Positions 21,433 to 28,369 of a stretch of 28,369 nucleotides of DNA are shown piece after piece (within the stretch, counting starts at the first letter, position 1; each line of letters opens with the position of its first letter). A program made the translations under genes and the position numbers. The notes under the pieces are model-generated. The model searched no databases, was not told the origin of the DNA, and saw nothing but the letters and a program-made list of their open reading frames with translations. The stretch is from Apostichopus californicus (lineage: Eukaryota; Echinodermata; Holothuroidea; Aspidochirotida; Stichopodidae): positions 1 to 28,369 of the forward strand of contig JAIPMN010007816.1 of the NCBI GenBank assembly GCA_020650975.1, given 5' to 3'.

Positions 21433-22258
21433 TTGTTTTGTTGATTTGTGGCAGAAACCTGGCATGCTTGCTTAGTTGTCAATATTATCTTTTACCTGTA
21501 GAATTCCATCTTAATGCCAACTCTAGTTATATTATATACCTCTCTGGTTAAACAGAACTTGTAATATTACAAAATGAAAGAATAAACATTTTTAACAGCT
21601 CAATTTGTCATGATGATATCATTCACTCTGTTGCATATTGCCAGATCTTTTGTAATTTACAAAATATCACCAAATTCATATCTTACAAAAATGCTACAGT
21701 ATGGGGAACTGTATTTCTCTTAAAGGATCCAGACAGGTTTTCAGCAAGTTTTAAGTCTAAAGGCAATCAGCTTTAGCTCCCAGAATTTTGTTTCAGCTAA
21801 AGCCTTCTTGCTTCAATTCAGCCCATTTTTTTTCAGGACCTTTCTTCACTCATTTTCAGACCTGTTTAAATCTAACCACCTCTCCTGACCAGAACTAAGG
21901 AAACAACATTTGCCAATGCAGTAGTTCTGCATAATACAAAGGATATTTGTGGTAAATATTCGATTGGTGTAGTCTCTGTCCTTTCCTTATCAAAACAAAA
22001 CTGCATTTAATCCAGGGGTCACACTTTTTTTAATCAAAGTGCCTTTGCACTTCACATTTCATTCGGGTTCCTTGTTAAGTCCTAGTCTCTGCCGAGATTT
22101 ACAATTTACGCAGCCTTCAAATCGAAAATCTTCTCCTTTAACACGTTAAGAGAATTTTGTTTCGTAGGTCACTGTCGCGGATGAGTTTGGTGATCGATAC
22201 ACCTTTCTGCCTAAAGAAGCCCTCTTCTTTGCACGCTGAAACAGTCTCAGAGTTTTAC

Positions 22259-22744
22259 CAGGGATGTGCCCACGCTGGGCGGCACCGCCCAGCACTAAAA
22301 ATTACCGCCCGGCACTGTCTAAAAAATTGTGAATCCCGCCCAGCACTATTTTCATCTAACATCCTGACATTCTTAACAATATATTCAACATAAATTGCGC
22401 CTAGCCTATGCCAATATCATACAGACTAATAATGCATCAGTTACGCATGCGAAAAAAACCTTACTTACAGCTCTCAATCCCTTGTAAAATCTCTTTGAAA
22501 CAAACTAATAACTTTTACCAGGTAAGTAATATATATTTCACTAAAAAAAATTTAAAAGTGTAAATTGTTAGCAAAACTAGTGTATGTGCTTAAAAAGCTA
22601 CACAAGTGCCAGCATTTGGCATCTGAGCACCTTCAAAAATCGAAAAATTCTCAAAATGGAGGGGACACCCCCTCCCCCTTAGACCCCTACCCCAGGACGG
22701 CGATCAGTTTACCCGCCACTCAGGAAACCCTGGGCACATCCCTG
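22259..22744. mobile_element. hAT-like MITE, 486 bp, in intron beside a splice donor
   Basis: The ends are a perfect 14-bp inverted repeat, CAGGGATGTGCCCA and its reverse complement, with the CAGGG start typical of hAT transposons. GTTTTAC flanks both sides (22252-22258 and 22745-22751), a 7-bp duplication, or 5 bp if the ends are set one base further out; hAT elements normally make 8 bp, so the class is tentative. The left subterminal part has a perfect hairpin (GCTGGGCGG, CA, CCGCCCAGC at 22274-22293) and three copies of CCGCCC(A/G)GCACT, the sort of motif a transposase could bind. No transposase is encoded. The frames at 22157-22393 and 22565-22873 run through it and are not genes. Confidence 0.8.
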
Positions 22745-22755
22745 GTTTTACTTAC

Positions 22756-23112
22756 CGTCATCTGGAGAATACGGTACCGAGTCGTAGACGTTTCTGTCGT
22801 CCAACAGATCCGCACCGTTGAAGCAGTTTACTTTCGTGATGCGTTGGATGGGAAAACACTGACTCCCATCTAGAGGCTGCGATCTGCAGTCCCTGATGCT
22901 GGATTCAGAACCGTAACAGTAATTTACGGAGAGTACCGGACCTTGGACGGTTTCCCCTCCCGGGATTACCTCTCCTTCGGTGAATCCAAGTTCCCTGCAT
23001 ATCACCAGGGCCACCTCGGCACCGTTGTCGTCGTAGTGACACATCGCACCCCAATGGCCTTTGGAGACGGTGTAAACTGTACCATCCAATTGTGATATAG
23101 CCAGGCTAAACT
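22756..23112 (-). CDS. SRCR domain exon (membrane-proximal)
   Basis: The exon is 357 bases, phase 1 at both ends (acceptor CTGTACAG|AG at 23113/23112; donor GACG|GTAAGT at 22756/22755), encoding about 119 residues. The scavenger receptor Cys-rich fold signature is visible: HWGAMCHYDD, VALVICRELGF, VNYCYGSESSIRDC, DGSQC and a final KVNCF. Six cysteines occupy the standard conserved positions, as in the upstream domain. After the last Cys a short acidic linker (GADLLDDRNVYDSVPYSPDD) leads to the transmembrane exon. A frame start at 23089 would be TTG and is not a real initiation site, since the exon continues upstream to the acceptor. The exon is markedly richer in G+C than the flanking introns. 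SRCR domains bind proteins or microbial polyanions extracellularly; the ligand here is unknown. Confidence 0.9.
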
Positions 23113-23190
23113 CTGTACAGGGAAATAGAATCGTTTCATTTGTGATATTGAAAGGCTAAAGTGCTGAACTCTGTACAAGGAAAGATTTTT
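23091..23190. repeat. Tandem duplication of about 50 bp covering the SRCR-exon acceptor
   Basis: TGTGATATAGCCAGGCTAAA, followed by CTCTGTACAGGGAAATAG, at 23091-23128 is repeated as TGTGATATTGAAAGGCTAAA, GTGCTGA and ACTCTGTACAAGGAAAG at 23141-23187. The duplicated part includes the polypyrimidine/AG acceptor of the SRCR exon, so a second, slightly changed acceptor (CTTGTACAG) lies upstream in the intron. Confidence 0.8.
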
Positions 23191-24529
23191 TTTTTCTTGC
23201 TTGGTATGATGCTTCTCTGTCCCAAGTTGAATAAAAATGTCAATAATTATTTAGTCTTGTTTTGAACAAGATTTCAAAAAAATTGTCTTCCAACTATTAA
23301 TAGGCAAACATGTCAGGCAGGGGCTTTTCACCATACTAATATGTTTAATTAATAGTATAAAAAATATGTAACATCTTTAGTCATTTGACATGTTTATTGC
23401 ACAAGCCTAGAATTTGCAAACTAAAAAACGCAAACTCGTGCTTTAAAAGTTGATGAGCTTAACTCAAGTTCTCAATGGCATTTTTCCTGAAAAAAAGCTT
23501 AAAAATAATATTTGCTGATAATAATTGTATTGTAATACGAAGCCTATCTTAGGTACCGAAATTATCATGATTGTTTGGCTGATGATTGTTAACCAACTTT
23601 GATCATTTTATGTTCTTGATATCTACTGGCATAAAAATGCCTTCTTTTCTACTGGCAAATGATGAAATTCACAGGCATTTAGTAAGTTTATAGTCAGCCC
23701 TCATTTTGCGGCCTGCTATATATTATCAAATTATTAATTATCTGATCGTTATATTATTGTTCATTGTTTCGCCTGTTTGCTAATATAGTATTATGTGGTG
23801 ATGTGTGAATATGTGCTTTGTTATTATTGTTCACACACACGTACTATATACTTCTATTACGTACATCGCTTATATTAATCGTGATGATATTGTATATTGT
23901 ATCTTTATCATGCTATATACAATATTAATATTTTGTATACACACATACCATCATCGTCACTTTGCCTGTGGCAAGGAATCCAAACCACAGTGGTCTTTTA
24001 GAACGATGTATACAGTACATACAATATTAGTATTTTGTATACACACATGCCATCATCGTCACTTTGCCTGTGGCAAGGAATCCAAACCACAGTGGTCTTT
24101 TAGAACGATGTATACAGTAGATACACTATTAGTATTTTGTATACACACATGCCATCATCGTCCCCCAGCCTGTGGCAAGGAATCCAAACCACAGTGGTCT
24201 TTTAGAATGACGTATACAGTACATACAATATTAGTATTTTGTATACACACATGCCATCATCGTCCCCCTGCCTGTGGCAAGGCATCCAAACCACAGTGGT
24301 CTTTTAGAACCACGTATACAGTACATACAATATTAATATTTTGTATACACACATGCCATCATCGTCCCCCTGCCTGTGGCAAGGCATCCAAACCACAGTG
24401 GTCTTTTAGAACCACGTATACAGTACATACAATATTAATATTTTGTATACACACATGCCATCATCGTCCCCCTGCCTGTGGCAAGGCATCCAAACCACAG
24501 TGGTCTTTTAGAATGATGTACACAGTTAC
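23113..24529 (-). other. Intron between the two SRCR exons
   Basis: Bounded by donor CCAG|GTAACT (24530/24529) and acceptor TGTACAG|AG (23113/23112), phase 1. It contains the duplicated acceptor region, ordinary AT-rich DNA (23190-23915) and the 102-bp tandem array that starts at the donor. Confidence 0.85.
23916..24526. repeat. 102-bp intronic minisatellite, six units, starting at a splice donor
   Basis: The anchor CATCATCGTC occurs at 23949, 24051, 24153, 24255, 24357 and 24459, always 102 bases apart. The unit contains an inverted pair CTGTGG/CCACAG around about 13 bases and a TTTTGTATACACACATGCC segment. Because 102 is a multiple of three, a 268-codon plus-strand frame runs through the array (repeat IHTCHHR..ACGKASKPQWSFR). 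This is a consequence of the repeat and not evidence of a gene. The first minus-strand bases of each unit (GTACTGTATACATCGTTC) match the first intron bases after the donor (GTAACTGTGTACATCATTC), so the array appears to have grown from the exon-intron boundary. Units 1-2 differ from units 4-6 in the same block (CACTTTG versus CCCCCTG). Confidence 0.95.
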
Positions 24530-24859
24530 CTGGTTGGTTGCTAGGAAGGCATTCCACTTCCAATGCATAACTCTTACATTTTCCACTCTTCCTGTCATAC
24601 CAACAACCTGAGAGTGACCATTCCCAGCCGCTGCAGTTCAAATGCTGTGAGCTGAACCAGTTTGGTTTGACTGGGTAATCAAGCTTGTTCGTCGCGGCAA
24701 CTAGAGGGCCATGACCCAGTTGTCTACACGCCACGGAAGCTAATTTCCAGTCGACCTCAAACTCTGTGAAGGCACAGATGGTCTTCCAAGGTCGGCCGTT
24801 CATAGAAATGAGGACAGCACCGCTATGTGGGGCATCAGGTCCACGGAGGCTGACGTTGA
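24530..24859 (-). CDS. SRCR domain exon (membrane-distal of the two seen)
   Basis: The exon is 330 bases, phase 1 at both ends (acceptor ACGTTACAG|TC at 24860/24859; donor CAACCAG|GTAACT at 24530/24529), encoding about 110 residues starting NVSLRGPDAPHSGAVLIS. Domain landmarks: GRPWKTICAF, LASVACRQLGHG, LNCSGWEWSLSGC, SGKC and LEVECLP. Six cysteines match those of the next domain; the Cys after the LG of CRQLG, found in group-B domains, is absent. An in-frame ATG at 24803 is inside the domain and is not the start. The symmetrical phase-1 exon is the usual unit of domain shuffling in such genes. The product is part of an extracellular receptor arm. A signal peptide and possibly more SRCR domains should lie upstream, beyond what could be found here. 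Confidence 0.9.
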
Positions 24860-26480
24860 CTGTAACGTTAAAAAAACAGAGAGAAGAGAGTAGAAAACCG
24901 TGTCAATTTTTGCCAACATGGTTTGCATTGGTTTTTTCATAACAGTATGAGAATGGATTATCAGTACCTTAAAGGTCATCGGTAAAGCCTCCAATATGCT
25001 AGAAAGTAAGACACTGGTCACCCATGCTCAAATTTTCAACAAACATCTTACTACCACTCTTGAAGCAGGTACTCCACAATGAGACATTTAATCATCTATT
25101 TAAACAATCCTCAATGTCCTGGAAATACTTTGGAGAATCAAAAACATGCTGGAAAGTACTTTGCAAAACAACTTCACTTGAAAAACAGAATGAATTAGGA
25201 AAAGAAAGATTTCTCACAATTAGTTTCTCCACAAACAATCGTCAGGACAAATTGCAGCAAAAGGTTGATCCAGAATACACTTGCCAAATTACTGAAAATC
25301 TTCCTGAAGAATCTTGGCATGATGGAACTTTCAGTAAGCCCTTGGTGAGACATCCTTGAGAAGAGTGATATGCACGATAGCCCTGTAACTGTAAAAAAAA
25401 CTCAGATTTAAAACTTGTTTAACTATTGAGTGTCAACTTCTGTGCACTATTGTTGCAGTAACTCAAAAGGACAGTACATGCCGAGTTTCCCAGAAAAATA
25501 AGGTATTGAAAAAAAAATTATAATTAGAGTTTTACTGCTTGTAAAGATACAACTTTCACAGAAGGCAAATAAAACAGCTAACGACAATTACTAATTAATT
25601 GGAAGTGGTTCTTGTTATATGACTATATTGAAATCGTGTCAGCAGGTATAGTACTGTATGAACGGTTCAGCTAGACAACTCTAGAATTCATATCAATTGA
25701 AGGAAGCAAAATGGAATATCAGTGTAAATTGGTTAAAAATGTGCCAATATTCGGCCAGAGAAGTAGTCAATGATAAGTTAAAAAAAAAACATAAAAAAAT
25801 AATTATAATTATAAAAATTATACAAAAATTACCAAAGGATAACACAAATATGTAAAATGTCAAACAATAAAACTTCTCTTAACGTACTTTGAAATCTGTT
25901 CAGTAACCTTGTATTAAAATTATAATCGGCTACCGTAAGTTATTATCCTTTGTACGACTCAAACAGTAACCACAAGCCCATTAGTAAATTCCTTCCATCA
26001 ATGTCACAGCCGCTGGTTGCACATACATTAGTTGTGTAAATAAACATGAGGTGCACTGTGTTATACAGGTCACCGAGTGTTTGGCACAATGAACTGTATG
26101 CATATGTGTGTATCTTATAAAAATAGTTTGAACCTTTAACGATCGTTGAAGCTGAATTATTTAGCCTGCTTATGAGTTGCTGATGATAAATGACATTTAC
26201 CGTACTTTACGAAATGGAGGAAACATTTCTCATTGATCGGTGAAAATTTGTAATATGGATATACTGTAGGCCTATTGAATGAAATAGGTCAGTGGTTTAT
26301 CAATGTGCCCTACATTGTAGCCTTGATATTGCACATGCTTTTACTACTTCCTATCATTATGTCAGCTAGTATATGAAATTTAGCCAGGTGAGTGGCAGTT
26401 TTTTCTCATTTTGTTTTATAGAGTTATGTACTGTATGCATACAAACATGTTTTTAGCAGCTTTCATATCACTAAAATGAG
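24860..26480. other. Stretch upstream of the SRCR exon with no exon found
   Basis: The minus strand just above 24860 holds the polypyrimidine tract of the SRCR acceptor. The rest is AT-rich. The 111-codon plus-strand frame at 25024-25359 has no recognisable domain. No signal-peptide exon with a phase-1 donor was identified on the minus strand. Confidence 0.45.
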
Positions 26481-26493
26481 CTCTTCTGCCCCC

Positions 26494-26574
26494 TTCACAC
26501 CAGGGGCTTTACCTTTGGACCCCCCTTTGGATAACCCCCAGGCCTGAAGACCTTGCCAAGATCACTGGTGTGAA
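26494..26574. repeat. Inverted repeat TTCACACCAG ... CTGGTGTGAA
   Basis: Ten-base perfect arms (26494-26503 and 26565-26574) enclose a G+C-rich 61-base core containing TTTGGACCCCCCTTTGGAT. The core differs in composition from the AT-rich flanks. It may be a fragment of a dispersed repeat; the class is unknown. Confidence 0.6.
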
Positions 26575-26801
26575 CACTGAGTACCGTGCTGTTGTTGTCA
26601 GTTTTGTTGTTTATAATTGTTTTCCCTTCACAAAATCACTGTTTTCAGAAAACAATATGGAAAACTTCCTACTCTTTATATCAGGCACATTAAGACACAA
26701 ATAATAATATGTTTGCCAATCAAAATTAGCCAATGCAAAAAATTTTCTGGTAACTGTGAAGATAACTTGGATCTAGCCTATTGCAGGATGCAAATTTATG
26801 T

Positions 26802-26810
26802 CATCCATTG
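26802..26810. repeat. Left target-site duplication of the foldback element
   Basis: CATCCATTG is repeated exactly at 27557-27565 on the other side of the element. Confidence 0.85.
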
Positions 26811-27556
26811 CGGTCATACTAATTAGCGTCAACAGGCCCATTTCACGAAAACTCAAGACAACTCAAGACAACAAGTTTAAAATACCATCAAATACTATGG
26901 TTGTAATCAGAGTGTATCTGGAAACACATTTAAAACTCACTGAAACCATCATGCATACATATTTTTCACGGGAAAAAATGTTTTTTCGTAAAAATAGTCA
27001 ACTTTCTCCGTCCGTAGAATTGGACCGCACCATTATGATATGGGTGGGTTTGTGTTAGGTTTGGGAACTACCTTAGTGTACAGTGTCGGTAAGGTGGGTT
27101 GACGTAGTAAGAAAGTGCCACCAAAGTAGTATGATGAATGAACTCCTAATCAATCAAATCATTGAATGTTTATAAAATAATAAATATTTCTTATTGTTTT
27201 TCCATTGAAAGTTACATATGTTTTTATTAATTTTTACAGTCTTGCTTACTATCATTTTGCTGGTTTTATTATTCTCTCCGTGTATTTTATTCTGTAATAG
27301 TGCGGTCCAATGTCATTGCGCAAGAGCAATAGCATCAGGTCGTCCAATTCTACGGACGGAGAAAGTTGACGATTTTTACGACAAAAACATTTTTTTCCCG
27401 TGAAAATATGTATGCACGATGGTTCCAGTCAGTTTTAAACGTTTTCCCAGATACACTCTGATTACAACCATTGTATTTGATGGTATTTTAAACTTGTTGT
27501 CTTGAGTTGTCTTGAGTTGTCGTGAAATGTGCCTGTTGACGCTAATTAGTACGACC
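26811..27556. mobile_element. Foldback DNA transposon with long TIRs (Mutator-like), non-autonomous
   Basis: The arms at about 26811-27035 and 27296-27556 are inverted repeats of roughly 225 bases (outer ends GGTCATACTAATTAGCGTCA and the reverse complement of GGTCGTACTAATTAGCGTCA). The nine-base CATCCATTG flanks both ends exactly (26802-26810 and 27557-27565). Long TIRs with a 9-bp target duplication are the hallmarks of Mutator-like elements; the class is inferred from these alone. The arms carry a small tandem repeat, ACTCAAGACAA. The central 260 bases encode no transposase. The right arm has 37 bases that the left lacks, bordered by a TCCAAT direct repeat. The frames at 26617-26826, 26798-27058 and 27218-27403 run into or through it and are not genes. 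Confidence 0.9.
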
Positions 27557-27565
27557 CATCCATTG
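27557..27565. repeat. Right target-site duplication of the foldback element
   Basis: The second exact copy of CATCCATTG follows the right inverted repeat. Confidence 0.85.
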
Positions 27566-28262
27566 AGTTGACTTCACTGCACATTGAAATACTTGCTAGC
27601 ACGTATATCATGCAACTTGCTACTTTGCGTTGGTCTACAACAGTGAAATCATGAAATTTCCAAAAGTGCACCACAATGGGAACCATGGCACCATTTGGTT
27701 CCCAGACTGCATCGCCTTTGACCGTTTTAGCCTAATTCATTTTGTTCACATAGATAAAGGCTAGCCTAACGTTAGGCCTAACGGTTACCATAGGCGCACA
27801 GTTACTGTACAATGTTAATTTTATAGCTAGGCCTATGTAGATAATCTAGGGCTACTGTAACACTGTGTAAACCTGCGCGAATACAGAAAGGAATAAAATC
27901 ATTGTTTACCACTACAGTTAACCGTGCAAATGTATATGTCTAAGACCTAACACAGACGTGTTTCAGGGCCGAACTTGCGGTGAGATTTTTGCATCTTATG
28001 TCAAGTCTGAAGACTAATATAATTTACGATTTCCGTACGGTGGAACAATCCATCACAGTTGTTGACATTACCGGCTGACACATAAATATTGCGTAATGTA
28101 TTTTTCTGTTATCAAAAAAAGAAATCCATTGACAACGTATGTATTTCACTGACAGGTTAACGATAACAATAATTGGTGAAGTACGGATGCATAGAAGAGG
28201 CATTATATTGACGCCTTGCACTGTCATAGTAAAACTAGTCCGATTGGAGTAGTCCGTAGGAA
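27566..28262. other. Gene-free stretch
   Basis: No exon was identified. It contains palindromic AGGCCTA/AACGTTAGGCC words (27765-27785), common in echinoderm non-coding DNA. Confidence 0.4.
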
Positions 28263-28369
28263 CAGTGGCGTAGGAAAGTACTTTTGAGTGGGGGGCTGAA
28301 GACTGATGGCCGGCCTGGGGGAGGGGTCTTTTTTTGGATTTTTTTTGCATTTCCAGGTGGCCTCAGATG
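28263..28369. mobile_element. Left end of a hAT-like non-autonomous element, cut by the window edge
   Basis: CAGTGGCGTAGGAAAG begins at about 28263, matching the CAGTGGCGTA-type terminus seen in many animal hAT-derived MITEs. It is followed by a G-rich subterminal part (GAGTGGGGGGCTGAAG, GGCCGGCCTGGGGGAGGGG). The other end and the target duplication are outside the window. The minus-strand frame at 28024-28350 overlaps it and is not a gene. Confidence 0.55.

Larger units (their letters stand above)
19343..22755 (-). other. Intron between the second SRCR exon and the terminal exon
   Basis: The intron is bounded by donor GACG|GTAAGT (minus strand, 22756/22755) and acceptor CTCTTCAG|AT (19343/19342), both phase 1. 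About 3.4 kb long, it contains a LINE fragment (20342-21416), a hAT-like MITE (22259-22744), a C tract near 19932-19946 and a poly-A run near 19686-19702. The remainder is AT-rich with no further exon seen. Confidence 0.8.

Noticed and set aside
23805-24611. 268-codon plus-strand frame as a protein-coding gene
   Set aside because: It is explained by six units of a 102-bp intronic repeat whose length is a multiple of three; its end overlaps the SRCR exon on the other strand.
24800-25021. Minus-strand frame with MLAKIDTVFYSLLSVFLTLQ looking like a signal peptide just before the SRCR domain
   Set aside because: It is out of frame with the SRCR domain and its hydrophobic part is the translated polypyrimidine tract of the splice acceptor ending at 24860.
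25024-25359. 111-codon plus-strand frame
   Set aside because: Lys/Ser/Thr-rich with no recognisable domain, no good initiation or splice context; could be chance in AT-rich DNA.
26617-27403. Frames across the foldback element
   Set aside because: They read through terminal inverted repeats and encode no transposase-like motif.
28024-28350. 108-codon minus-strand frame near the right edge
   Set aside because: It overlaps a hAT-like element end and shows no domain.
1-28369. CRISPR array
   Set aside because: All tandem arrays here lack unique spacers and the DNA is eukaryotic in organisation.

Overview
The window reads as intron-rich, AT-rich animal DNA, most likely from an echinoderm (a sea cucumber or sea urchin; inference). 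The clues are scavenger-receptor cysteine-rich (SRCR) exons with symmetrical phase-1 boundaries and canonical splice sites, a dense mix of DNA transposons, a LINE and a tRNA-derived SINE, and many AGGCCTA-type words. No prokaryotic gene organisation is present, and most long open frames are chance or lie inside repeats.

Main gene (minus strand, about 24.86 to 18.53 kb). Three exons join in frame through phase-1 introns: SRCR domain (24859-24530), SRCR domain (23112-22756), then a terminal exon (19342-18528) with one membrane segment, a Cys-rich juxtamembrane stretch and a Pro/Tyr-rich tail with PPxY motifs. The terminal exon contains two coding minisatellites: a 24-bp unit (GYPPAPGS-like) and a 30-bp unit (QGPPDQSSYQ). 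The 30-bp array runs on past the stop codon into the 3' untranslated region. The 5' end, with signal peptide and perhaps more SRCR domains, was not found and is probably beyond the window.

The introns of this gene are heavily modified. One holds a 5'-truncated LINE with a perfect 16-bp target-site duplication and a 486-bp hAT-like MITE inserted next to a splice donor. The other holds six copies of a 102-bp unit starting at a splice donor, and a local duplication covering a splice acceptor.

Left part (plus strand). Several short exon-like segments at 1.5-4.08 kb look like the eroded remains of one multi-exon gene. The last two resemble the C-terminal helical region of Kyakuja-Dileera-Zisupton (KDZ) transposases (tentative). 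Three further exon-like segments at 9.0-12.8 kb may belong to a small unidentified gene. Two copies of a dispersed repeat carrying AGGTCAAAGGTCA (DR1-like) motifs lie in opposite orientation at 6.4 and 12.0 kb, and a tRNA-derived SINE lies at 10.8 kb.

Other structures. Three copies of a 16-bp quasi-palindrome lie at 16.64-16.75 kb. A 746-bp foldback element with about 225-bp terminal inverted repeats and a 9-bp target duplication (Mutator-like) lies at 26.8-27.6 kb. One end of another hAT-like element lies at the right edge. The remaining stretches show no supportable gene. No CRISPR array, rRNA or convincing functional tRNA was seen.
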